In this document: positions 54,750 to 62,705 of the stretch, in pieces
How the letters are laid out: each line of letters opens with the position of its first letter
Numbering within the stretch: the stretch's first letter is position 1
Assembly: GCF_013426735.1 (NCBI RefSeq)
Contig: NZ_AP023272.1
Span: 1,594,501-1,658,500, forward strand
Source of the DNA: Agrobacterium vitis
GTDB taxonomy: Bacteria > Pseudomonadota > Alphaproteobacteria > Rhizobiales > Rhizobiaceae
Direction: 5' to 3'
DNA: 64,000 bases
The notes under the pieces: generated by a model
Told to the model about the DNA's origin: nothing
The model's input: only the letters and a program-made list of their open reading frames with translations
Database searches by the model: none
Made by a program: the position numbers and the translations under genes

Positions 54750-55682
54750 TCATCCCGTATTTTTCGCCCGCCAGTCAACATATTCCTCAAGCGTCTTGTT
54801 GGCGATGATCTGCATGACGGAGGCGGGGACGGCGGCCCAGGGGTCTTGGGCTTTGCCCGGCACGGTCTGCTGGCCTTGGATGCGGTGTAGGCGGTTGCCG
54901 CTGGCGTCGAGAATATCCCATACATAGACGACGGTGATCTTGCCGCCTTCGCCATAGGCGGAGAAATAGCCTTTGAGAATATGGCGGGCCTGTTCGCCGC
55001 TGGAGCTGCGCATCATCAGGCCTTTGGCGCGGGCCTCGGCCCCCAACTGGCGTGAAAGCGGGGTCACGGCCTCAACCGGTGCGCCGATGATGGGCAGGAA
55101 CCGGATCGAGTCCGGTCCGGCATCGCCAGCCGGTGCAAGCGAGGCTTGCTGTGAGGGTGCGGGCGAGGCGGGGGCGGCGGCCTCCTCATCGGTTTGCGAC
55201 GCGAGAGCGGTCTGTTCTTCAGGCTCCGACTGGCTGACCGATGACCCGGCCTGTTCTTGCATCCGGTTCTGTTGTCGTTCGGGCTGCTGCCAGCTTTGCT
55301 GGCGGCGGGGCTGGCCGTCCAGAGGTTCGGAGGCAACCGGATTATAGCCGTTTTGCAGGGCTTGCGCCTGGGCTTCCAGCGAATTTTGCGGCTGCGACTG
55401 GCTTTCCTGCTGCGGATAGGGGGAGTAGGCCTGTTCCGGTGCTTGCTCACGCATCGTGCGATGCGGGCGGCGCGGGACATCGTCATTCTGGCGCATGGCC
55501 GTCTGCATGTCTTCACCGGTCAGCGGTTTGCTGATCGAGCCGCTGGTGCCGACATCGACGGGTGGCGTCAGCGTGTCGGAGACGCTGCAACCGGCCAGAC
55601 CCGTACTGGCCAAGCCAGCGCTGGCCAGACCACCAAGGGCCAGAACGAGCGCGGAGCCGATGCTGGAAGCGGGACGTCTCAT
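54750..55682 (-). CDS. lipoprotein with Gln/Pro-rich linker
   Basis: This 310-residue lipoprotein has a signal with repeated Leu-Ala-Ser-Gly units (GLASAGLASTGLAGCS) ending in the lipobox LAGC. A low-complexity Gln/Pro/Ser linker (about 60-190) follows, then a C-terminal folded domain (about 200-310) containing ARHILKGYFSAYGEGGKITV and NKTLEEYVDWRA. AAGGAGG precedes ATG at 55682. It is probably anchored to the inner or outer membrane, facing the periplasm. Function unknown. Confidence 0.75.
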   Translation of the reverse strand: MRRPASSIGSALVLALGGLASAGLASTGLAGCSVSDTLTPPVDVGTSGSISKPLTGEDMQTAMRQNDDVPRRPHRTMREQAPEQAYSPYPQQESQSQPQNSLEAQAQALQNGYNPVASEPLDGQPRRQQSWQQPERQQNRMQEQAGSSVSQSEPEEQTALASQTDEEAAAPASPAPSQQASLAPAGDAGPDSIRFLPIIGAPVEAVTPLSRQLGAEARAKGLMMRSSSGEQARHILKGYFSAYGEGGKITVVYVWDILDASGNRLHRIQGQQTVPGKAQDPWAAVPASVMQIIANKTLEEYVDWRAKNTG

Positions 55683-55822
55683 TGGCTGCCTCCTTAACGG
55701 CTGCGTTCGTATGAGAATCCCGCGATTATCTTCCTAAAACGTTAAATTTTGCTTCAAACGCGACGCATCTGTCGCCTTTTATCGACAGAATCGCATCTTT
55801 GATGTCAGGGCATCGAAGATGC

Positions 55823-56977
55823 TCACGCCTTGACGATCAGATCCAGCGGATGACGCGACAGCGCGCGTGGCGCCCCTTCGGTGGTGAGATAAGTGTGGCC
55901 GAGCGTCATCGCGGTCTCGCGTTCGGAATCCATGATGATCATGTGGATGAACAGCGACATATTGGGCAGGATTTGCTGCGGATTGCCGATGTGGAACATC
56001 TGGTGCTCCATCCAGGACGGGGAGAAGCGGGCACCCAGCGAATAACCGCAGGCATTCAGCCGGTGGCGGGTCAGGCCTCGTTCGTCAAGAACTCTGGCAT
56101 GGGTCTCGAATACATCGCCGAATGTATGGCCGGGCCGCAGCACGGTTTCGATTTCCTGGATCGCCTCCCGGCAGGCGGCATAAAGCTCGCGGTGGCGAGG
56201 CGATGGTTCGCCGACCAGCACGGTGCGCATCATCGCCGCATGGTAATGGGCGGAAGCACCGGCCCATTCCAGTGTCAGCTGGTCATTGGCCGACAGCGTC
56301 CGGCGGCCTGCCTTGTAGCGGCACAGCAGCGCATCCTGGCCGGAGCCGATAATGAATTCATTAGCCGGATAATCACCGCCACCTGCAAAAACCGCACCCT
56401 GCATGGCAGCGAGAATGGCAGCTTCATCGCCCCCGGCTGAAATCAGCGGCAGGGCGGCATCCAGCGCGTCATCGGCAAGGCTGGCGGCCTTTTCGACATA
56501 AGCGATTTCTTCTGGACTCTTGATCAGCCGCAATTCGCTGACCAGCATCGACGCGTCGATCAATTCACCGAAGCTCAGCAATTGATTGTCCAGCAGCCGA
56601 GCGACCCGTCCGGTCATGCCATGGGTGTCGTATTCGATGCCCAGCCGGCAGCCGAGCAGGTCGAGGTCGTTGAGCAGATCCTTCAGGTCGCTGGTCGGAT
56701 CGGCGTTGGTACGGTCAACCCAGATCAGGATATTATCGATGGTTGAGGTCTGGCGGGCCTGGCGCAGATCCGCCGAACGGGTCAGAAGCGTCATCGAGCC
56801 ATCGGCCTTGACCACCAGTGTCTGGAAGAAGCAATAGCCAAACGTGTCATAGCCGGTCAGCCAATACATGCTTTCCTGGGCAAACAGCAGCATGGCATCC
56901 AGCTTCTGTTCGCGCATCCTGTCGGTCAGGCGGTCCAGCCGGGCGGCGTATTCGGCAGTTGAAAAATGCAATGTCAT
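55823..56977 (-). CDS. peptidase M24-like protein lacking metal ligands (creatinase/DoeA-like)
   Basis: This 384-residue pita-bread-fold protein has a creatinase N-terminal domain (about 1-150) and an M24-like catalytic domain. The five metal ligands of M24 peptidases are not conserved by eye: the usual D-F-G and S-D-x-T-R-T stretches read LEWAGA and HAAMMRT, and the later His/Glu positions are also changed (GYSLGARF, SLFIHMII). It therefore resembles non-metal members such as creatinase or ectoine hydrolase rather than a prolidase. ATG overlaps the pgeF stop (ATGA). The substrate is unknown. Confidence 0.75.
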   Translation of the reverse strand: MTLHFSTAEYAARLDRLTDRMREQKLDAMLLFAQESMYWLTGYDTFGYCFFQTLVVKADGSMTLLTRSADLRQARQTSTIDNILIWVDRTNADPTSDLKDLLNDLDLLGCRLGIEYDTHGMTGRVARLLDNQLLSFGELIDASMLVSELRLIKSPEEIAYVEKAASLADDALDAALPLISAGGDEAAILAAMQGAVFAGGGDYPANEFIIGSGQDALLCRYKAGRRTLSANDQLTLEWAGASAHYHAAMMRTVLVGEPSPRHRELYAACREAIQEIETVLRPGHTFGDVFETHARVLDERGLTRHRLNACGYSLGARFSPSWMEHQMFHIGNPQQILPNMSLFIHMIIMDSERETAMTLGHTYLTTEGAPRALSRHPLDLIVKA

Positions 56978-57804
56978 ACACGAGGCCCCTGAAGCATGAT
57001 GGCGGAAATCTGGCGGCCGTAGTCCGGCTCGCTGGCGTGGGTGGTGCGGCGATAGGAGAAAAACTGATCCGGGTCGCCATATGTGCAGATGCCAAGCATG
57101 TCGGCGGCAATCCCGGCATCCGTCAGCCGCTTCACAGTCAGTCCCGGCAGGTCGAACATCGCGTGGCCGGGTTTGGTCGAAGGCGTGAAGAACCGTTGAT
57201 AGGCCGGATCATGGGCCAGAAACCGCTCGACGAATTCCGGGCCGACCTCATAAGCTTTGGCGCTGATCGATGGGCCAAGCGTGGCGACGATGCTGGCGCG
57301 GGCAGCGCCAAGCGCGATCATTGCCTCGATGGTGTTTTCCAGTACGCCGGTCAGGGCGCCCTTCCATCCGGCATGGGCAGCCCCGATGATCCGGTTAACC
57401 GGATCGGCAAACAGGATCGGTCCGCAATCGGCGGCAAGCGCGCCAAGAATGAGACCGGGTTGGTTTGTGACCATGGCATCCACCTGTGGCCGATTCGAAC
57501 CGAAAGGCGCGGTTACCGTCACCACATCGGGGGAATGGACTTGATGAACGGTAACAAGATCCGCTTCGGTGCCGCCAAACCAGCCAGCGACGCGGGCGCG
57601 GTTTTCATGCACATGCGCCGGACTGTCATTTGATCCGAGCCCGATATTCAGCCCGGCGTAAATGCCGGTGGAGACGCCGCCATGCCGGGTGAAAAAGCCG
57701 TGAACGATTCCGTCCGATCCGCAGGGAGCCAGAAGGGTACTCTGCAAGGGGGATGGTTTGGTTTCGGGTTGAAGGTGGGCCACATCGTGTGTCGAGGACG
57801 GCAT
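56974..57804 (-). CDS. pgeF: peptidoglycan editing factor PgeF (YfiH/DUF152, laccase-domain)
   Basis: This 276-residue multicopper-oxidoreductase-like fold protein has GFFTRHGGVSTGIYAGLNIG, TVHQVHSPDVV, ALAADCGPILFADP and AAHAGWKGALTGVLE, the His/Cys metal-site motifs of the YfiH family. Family members remove wrongly added amino acids from peptidoglycan precursors; some oxidise polyphenols or deaminate adenosine. It lies 178 bp downstream of midA and overlaps the M24-like gene, so the two are coupled. Confidence 0.92.
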   Translation of the reverse strand: MPSSTHDVAHLQPETKPSPLQSTLLAPCGSDGIVHGFFTRHGGVSTGIYAGLNIGLGSNDSPAHVHENRARVAGWFGGTEADLVTVHQVHSPDVVTVTAPFGSNRPQVDAMVTNQPGLILGALAADCGPILFADPVNRIIGAAHAGWKGALTGVLENTIEAMIALGAARASIVATLGPSISAKAYEVGPEFVERFLAHDPAYQRFFTPSTKPGHAMFDLPGLTVKRLTDAGIAADMLGICTYGDPDQFFSYRRTTHASEPDYGRQISAIMLQGPRV

Positions 57805-57928
57805 CGGTGTCCCTTTCGCATGTCTTAATCCGAATCAATCGGCATTATGTCCAGGATTTTGCCCGCAGCGTGGTCAGATCCGGCGATTTGGCCGGATGTG
57901 ACCATCACTGCGGTAATCTGTCAATCCA

Positions 57929-57979
57929 GGGTCAAAGCTTGGCCAGGGTCAAAGCTCGGCCTAGGTCAAAGCTCGGCCT
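57929..57979. repeat. three tandem 17-bp repeats between midA and pgeF
   Basis: GGGTCAAAGCTTGGCCA (57929-57945), GGGTCAAAGCTCGGCCT (57946-57962) and AGGTCAAAGCTCGGCCT (57963-57979) lie head to tail, ending 3 bp before the midA stop codon on the downstream side. They may bind a regulator of pgeF or result from replication slippage. Confidence 0.8.
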
Positions 57980-57982
57980 GAG

Positions 57983-59116
57983 CTAAAGATCCGTCTGGGG
58001 CAGGGGCCGGAACGGGGCGAGCGACAGGGTGGGGCTGGAGAGGGCGAGCACCTTGAACAATTCGCCCATCCGTCCGACGCCGGCACCGGCCAGCCGGTTG
58101 ACGGCCTCGGCCAGTTCAAGCTGGGTGGCCTCATCCTTGCCGCGTCCCAGAATTCCGGCCCGTTCCTTGATGCCGAGTCCAAGCAGGAAATCCCCCTGGC
58201 GCAGGCAGCCGCTTGGCGTGACCCCGGCGGCAAGGGCGGTGCGGGCCAGATCCTCGAAATCGACATGGCTGGTTAGGTCGGCAATGCCGGGATTGGCCAG
58301 CGGCGGATCGTAATCATGGGCGCGCAAGGCTTGCAGCGTATCGCCGAAGCCGGTGGAGATATGGCCGTAATCGATGATCAGTGCCGCCCCGCCTTCGGCT
58401 TTCAGCCGCTCGCACATGGCCGCCATCACCGCGCGGCGGGCGGGTGAAAACTCAAACACCGTACCGTCAGGCTGGGTGCTGGCGCCCGGCGGCAGAAGAG
58501 CCGGATCGAGTGTCGCAATCCCGGTCGAGAAGATCAGCTCGTCGTCTAAGCCGAGACTGACCATGCGTTCGCGGTAATGCGGGCCGAGCTTGACGAACTG
58601 GCGGATGGGAATGGCGTCGAACAGCTCATTGGCCACCACCAGCACGAAGCCTTCCGGCACATCGCCAAAGCTGTCATGCCAGTCAATCTTTTCGATATGC
58701 GGTTCCAGGCTGTTGCGCTGGATCTGGCGCAGCCGGTCGCTGGTTTCCACCAGATGCACGGTGGAATCCCGGTAGAGATCAGGGGCAAGCCGGGCGATCA
58801 CCCGCAGCATGTCGCTCATCATCGTGCCGCGTCCGGGGCCAACCTCTGCCAGCCGTACCGGGGCGGGCAGGCCATGGCGCTGCCAGGCATGGACAATGAA
58901 AACGCCGATCATCTCCCCGAAGATCTGGCTGATTTCCGGCCCGGTGATGAAATCGCCCGAGGTGCCGAATGGCTCACGGGTTTTGTAATAGCCGAATTCC
59001 GGATCGGCCAGGCAGAGAGCAAAGTAATCCGTGACGCTCAACGGACCGTTCAACCGGATGAGCGCCTTGATCTTATCACCAAGCGTGGTGGTCATGGTCA
59101 GCGTTTCCCGATTCAT
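57983..59116 (-). CDS. MidA/NDUFAF7-family SAM-dependent methyltransferase (DUF185)
   Basis: This 377-residue methyltransferase has the family blocks DYFALCLADPEFGYYKTREP, FGTSGDFITGPEISQIFGEM, RLAEVGPGRGTMMSDML (motif I) and VVANELFDAIPIRQFV. Mitochondrial NDUFAF7 methylates an Arg of complex I; a similar role is likely in bacteria with Nuo. ATG at 59116 overlaps the lgt TGA (ATGA), so the start 111 bases earlier is rejected. It is the second gene of lgt-midA. Confidence 0.9.
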   Translation of the reverse strand: MNRETLTMTTTLGDKIKALIRLNGPLSVTDYFALCLADPEFGYYKTREPFGTSGDFITGPEISQIFGEMIGVFIVHAWQRHGLPAPVRLAEVGPGRGTMMSDMLRVIARLAPDLYRDSTVHLVETSDRLRQIQRNSLEPHIEKIDWHDSFGDVPEGFVLVVANELFDAIPIRQFVKLGPHYRERMVSLGLDDELIFSTGIATLDPALLPPGASTQPDGTVFEFSPARRAVMAAMCERLKAEGGAALIIDYGHISTGFGDTLQALRAHDYDPPLANPGIADLTSHVDFEDLARTALAAGVTPSGCLRQGDFLLGLGIKERAGILGRGKDEATQLELAEAVNRLAGAGVGRMGELFKVLALSSPTLSLAPFRPLPQTDL

Positions 59117-59976
59117 CCCTTTAGTCCTGACGGCTCTTGGCTGCGCCCGGCACGTCTTGCCCGCCAGATAGCCCACAGCCCCAGCGCCAGCATCGGCAGC
59201 GAGAGTACCATGCCCATCGTTAACCAACCACCTGCCAGATAGCCAAGCTGCTCATCTGGTTCCCGGAAAAATTCAACAAAGATGCGCGCCAGCGCATAGC
59301 CGCAGATAAACACGCCGCTGATGACGCCAGAGGTTTTCAGCGCCTGGAACTGGCGGACGAGCACTTGCAGCAGCACAAACAACACCAGGCCTTCCAGTGC
59401 CGCTTCATAAAGCTGGCTCGGATGGCGCGTGAAGGGACCGCCGGTCGGGAACTGCATGGCCCAGGCCACGTCGCTGATCCGGCCCCACAATTCGCCATTG
59501 ATGAAATTGGCGATCCGACCGAAGAAAAGACCGATGGGGGCGACACAGGCCACGAGGTCGAACAGCATCCACACGGGCAGGCCGTTGCGCCGGGCAAAGA
59601 CGATCATCGCCAGTGTCGCGCCGGTCAGGCCGCCATGGAAGGACATGCCGCCGCGCCAGATTTCCAGCGCCACGACCGGATTGTCCAGCACCGGTTGCAG
59701 GTCATAGAACAGGATATAGCCGATCCGCCCGCCCAGGACGATGCCGATCGCCGCCCAGACCAGAAAGTCATCCAGATGCTTTTCGGTGATCGGTGTGGCG
59801 TTACCGGGCCAGAGCGACAGATTGGCGATCATCCGGCGCGCCAGCCACCAGCCGATGAGAATGCCCGTCACATAGGCCAGCCCATACCAGCGAATGGCAA
59901 CGGGGCCGATGCTGAGGGCAATCGGGTCGATCTGCGGATAGGGCAGAATAGCGAAAAGGCTGGCTACTGTGTTCAA
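59113..59976 (-). CDS. lgt: prolipoprotein diacylglyceryl transferase
   Basis: This 287-residue inner-membrane enzyme of seven helices attaches diacylglycerol to the lipobox cysteine of prolipoproteins such as the one encoded at 54750. Family motifs: RWYGLAYVTGILIGWWLA, GGMSFHGGLTGATLA (catalytic His) and GRIANFINGELWGR (essential Arg region). ATG at 59976. It is divergent from ubiK and heads the lgt-midA unit. Confidence 0.95.
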   Translation of the reverse strand: MNTVASLFAILPYPQIDPIALSIGPVAIRWYGLAYVTGILIGWWLARRMIANLSLWPGNATPITEKHLDDFLVWAAIGIVLGGRIGYILFYDLQPVLDNPVVALEIWRGGMSFHGGLTGATLAMIVFARRNGLPVWMLFDLVACVAPIGLFFGRIANFINGELWGRISDVAWAMQFPTGGPFTRHPSQLYEAALEGLVLFVLLQVLVRQFQALKTSGVISGVFICGYALARIFVEFFREPDEQLGYLAGGWLTMGMVLSLPMLALGLWAIWRARRAGRSQEPSGLKG

Positions 59977-60240
59977 GGATATGCTTTCATTCGATTTGTC
60001 CGAAAAATGGCGGGCAGGCTTGCGCTGGTCAAGGTGAATCTACCGGCCCGCCTTGATCCGCTCCGATTAAGGTGAAAATTGCACCGAGAGCTTAAAAAAA
60101 GACATGAGATCCGGAATGTTCTGTGCAAAGACCGATCATCCCCAGGGCGTTTTCTCTTGCATAGCCTGCCCCGAATCCCTACCTCCAGAGAATGCCGCGC
60201 CCCAGTGGGCGCCTTGTGGTGGAGCGTAAGGAACACGATC

Positions 60241-60516
60241 ATGAGCACCGGAACAAGCCGTATCATGGATGAATTCGCCAAGTTGATGACCGATGCCGCG
60301 GGTGCTGCCCAGGGTGTGCGCAAGGAAGCGGAAACCGCCTTGCATGCCCAGGCCGAACGCTGGCTAAACAGCCTGGACGTGGTGCGCCGCGAGGAATTCG
60401 ACGTGGTGCGCGAAATGGCCTTGAAGGCATTGGAAGAAAACGAAGCCCTCAAGGCCCGTATCGAAGCGCTGGAAGCGCAAGCCAGTGCGACTGCGATCCC
60501 TGATTCGACTCACTGA
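60241..60516 (+). CDS. ubiK: ubiquinone biosynthesis accessory factor UbiK (BMFP/YqiC family)
   Basis: This 91-residue protein is mostly one long amphipathic helix with a C-terminal coiled coil: RIMDEFAKLMTDAAGAAQGV, then VVRREEFDVVREMALKALEE. UbiK assists the UbiJ-dependent ubiquinone-synthesis complex and can affect membrane fusion. AAGGA precedes ATG at 60241, so the longer frame to 60079 is not used. It is followed by a terminator and divergent from lgt. Confidence 0.88.
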   Translation: MSTGTSRIMDEFAKLMTDAAGAAQGVRKEAETALHAQAERWLNSLDVVRREEFDVVREMALKALEENEALKARIEALEAQASATAIPDSTH

Positions 60517-61000
60517 TCACATATACGGAACAATCAGGATTCGGCCTGTTTGCCCGTAGATAGGCTTGCAAATCATCAATCACGCTATCCGGCGGTTGCG
60601 CTCACGCGCAGCCGTTTTTTATTGCGCGTCTGGGGCCAATCCAGCCTTGGCGGGGCGTTGTGGTTAATGATTGCTTACTATTTTTTTCCACATGTGGATT
60701 GTTTCAAAAAAGGCAATTCCATGAGTCAGTTAAGCCCTTGGACCTGGGTGTTGATACACGCGCTGTCCACAGTGACGCTCGTGAAATCGGCGGGGAGGGG
60801 CTGGTTTGGGGCAGTGCCCGCTATACACTGATTTTAAATGATGATTCGAAACGAACCCGACCAGTTTCGGGCAGGGTGCCGCAAGCATTCTGGGGCTATC
60901 GGGTGTCATTCGAAGCGTATTTCCGGTCAGTGCGTTGTGGTGTGTCGATGGTGTCAGCGTGTCGTCGTCACAAGGGCATTCCCGGTTTAGAAGGTGCGGC
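60517..61000. other. intergenic stretch before ybjN
   Basis: These 484 bp contain the ubiK terminator near 60600 and otherwise no frame with a start site or family match. The ybjN promoter should lie in the right half. No RNA gene was recognised. Confidence 0.5.
60593..60620 (+). terminator. rho-independent terminator of ubiK
   Basis: A 9-bp stem, CGGTTGCGC/GCGCAGCCG (one G-U), has loop TCAC and is followed directly by TTTTTT. It lies 77 bp after the ubiK stop. Confidence 0.8.
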
Positions 61001-61501
61001 ATGAGCCTAATGGAATTTCAATTTGAACGTCAGTCCAACCCGGTCGATACGATCGAGTATGTGGCCTCCAATAATGACTGGTCTTTCGAGCGGTCCGGCG
61101 AAGATGAAATCGCCATGACCGTGGATGGCCGCTGGGCTGCCTATCACGTCTCCTTCTCCTGGATGGAGGAATGCGAGGCGCTGCATCTGGCCTGCGCCTT
61201 CGATATCAGGGTGCCGGAACCCAGGGTCAACGAGATCATCCGGCTTCTGTCGCATATCAATGGTCAGGTGCTGATGGGCCATTTCGATCTGTGGCGACAG
61301 GAAGACGTGGTGATCTTCCGCCAGTCGCTCATTCTGGCTGGCGGTGCCGAGCCGACCAACCAGCAGGTTGAAGTGCTTTTGTCCAGCGCGGTCGAGGCCT
61401 GCGAGACCTATTTCCAGGCGTTCCAGTTCGTCGTCTGGTCGGGGATCGATGCCAAGTCTGCTATGGATGCGGCGCTGTTCACCACGGTTGGTGAGGCCTG
61501 A
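61001..61501 (+). CDS. YbjN domain-containing protein
   Basis: This 166-residue cytoplasmic protein of the YbjN family has a type III secretion chaperone-like fold, with WSFERSGEDEIAMTVDGRWA and the later CETYFQAFQFVVWSGID. In E. coli YbjN affects motility, stress and metabolism, but the mechanism is unclear. ATG at 61001 has AAGGTG upstream. It is followed by proC after 2 bp, so ybjN, proC and csaA form one unit. Confidence 0.86.
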   Translation: MSLMEFQFERQSNPVDTIEYVASNNDWSFERSGEDEIAMTVDGRWAAYHVSFSWMEECEALHLACAFDIRVPEPRVNEIIRLLSHINGQVLMGHFDLWRQEDVVIFRQSLILAGGAEPTNQQVEVLLSSAVEACETYFQAFQFVVWSGIDAKSAMDAALFTTVGEA

Positions 61502-61503
61502 CA

Positions 61504-62310
61504 ATGACAAGCCTTATCGTTCTTGTCGGTGCTGGCAATATGGGCGGTGCGATGTTGTCGGGCTGGCTGAAGAATGGCGTTGATCCGGCCTCGGTGATCG
61601 TTATTGATCCCGGCGCAAGTGATGCCGCCAAGGCCCGGTTTGCCCAGGCTGGCGTGCGCCATGTCACGCAGGCGCCGGGCGATATCGTGGCTGGTCTGTT
61701 GTTTCTGGCAGTCAAGCCGCAAGTGATGGAAGCGGTGCTTGCGCCGCTCAAGCCTTTGGTCGATGCCGACACGGTTGTGGTGTCGGTTGCGGCTGGTAAG
61801 ACCTTGGCTTTCATGGAAACCCATTTGGGGGTTGCGGCCATGGTCCGCGCCATGCCCAATACGCCTGCGATGGTTGGGCGCGGTATCACCGGCGCTTATG
61901 CCAATAGCGAGGTCAGTGAAGATCAGCGGGCGCGGGTGACGGCGCTTTTGGCTGTTTCCGGTCCAGTGGAGTGGGTGGCGAGCGAAAGCGATATCGACGC
62001 CGTGACCGCCGTTTCCGGCAGCGGTCCGGCCTATGTGTTTTATCTCGTCGAGTGCATGGCTGAGGCAGGCCGTAAAGCCGGTCTGCCAGCGGACCTCGCC
62101 ATGCATCTCGCACGGGAAACTGTCGCCGGGGCTGGTGAAATGTTGCACCAGTCCCCGGACGATGCCGCCACGCTGCGCAAGAATGTTACCTCGCCGGGCG
62201 GCACCACCGCCGCAGCCCTTGCAGTGTTGATGGCTGACCAGGGCATGCAGCCGCTGTTCGACACGGCGATAGCCGCCGCGAAACGCCGGGCCGAGGAGCT
62301 TGCCTCTTGA
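61504..62310 (+). CDS. proC: pyrroline-5-carboxylate reductase
   Basis: This 268-residue NAD(P)H-dependent enzyme catalyses the last step of proline synthesis. The nucleotide fold has [27 protein letters not shown] and [15 protein letters not shown]. The dimer domain has [16 protein letters not shown] and [16 protein letters not shown]. Its TGA overlaps the csaA start (TTGA), which indicates coupling. Confidence 0.96.
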   Translation: MTSLIVLVGAGNMGGAMLSGWLKNGVDPASVIVIDPGASDAAKARFAQAGVRHVTQAPGDIVAGLLFLAVKPQVMEAVLAPLKPLVDADTVVVSVAAGKTLAFMETHLGVAAMVRAMPNTPAMVGRGITGAYANSEVSEDQRARVTALLAVSGPVEWVASESDIDAVTAVSGSGPAYVFYLVECMAEAGRKAGLPADLAMHLARETVAGAGEMLHQSPDDAATLRKNVTSPGGTTAAALAVLMADQGMQPLFDTAIAAAKRRAEELAS

Positions 62311-62666
62311 GCGGGACGGAAAAAACCTCCGACGAGATCACTTACAGCGATTTCGAAAAAGTCGATATCCGGGTCGGGACGATCATTGAGGCGGAGCCTT
62401 TTCCTGAGGCCCGCAAGCCAGCCTACAAGCTGCGGATTGATTTCGGGCCTGAGATCGGCATCAAGCGATCATCGGCGCAGATCACCGTACATTATACGCC
62501 GGAAAGCCTTGTTGGCCGCCAAGTGCTCGGCGTAGTGAATTTTCCGCCGCGCCAGATCGGGCCTGTGCGGTCTGAGGTTCTCACTCTCGGTTTTGAGGAT
62601 GAGGCCGGAGCCATCGTGCTGGCGTCGGTGGAGCGCGGCGTGCCGAATGGGCGCAAAATGATGTAG
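62307..62666 (+). CDS. csaA: CsaA-type tRNA-binding protein, TTG start
   Basis: This 119-residue protein with the EMAP-II/tRNA-binding OB fold has [35 protein letters not shown] and [20 protein letters not shown]. CsaA is thought to act as a chaperone or tRNA-binding protein in protein export. The only start that fits is TTG at 62307, overlapping the proC stop by four bases (TTGA). The histidine-kinase gene is convergent and ends 39 bp later. Confidence 0.9.
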   Translation: MSGTEKTSDEITYSDFEKVDIRVGTIIEAEPFPEARKPAYKLRIDFGPEIGIKRSSAQITVHYTPESLVGRQVLGVVNFPPRQIGPVRSEVLTLGFEDEAGAIVLASVERGVPNGRKMM

Positions 62667-62705
62667 TTTGCCGCGCTCGGGCGTTCCGTAAACCGGCCTA
62701 CGGTG

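Noticed and set aside
60550..60831. Small plus-strand ORF between ubiK and ybjN
   Set aside because: It begins before the ubiK terminator, lacks a ribosome-binding site and has no recognisable features.
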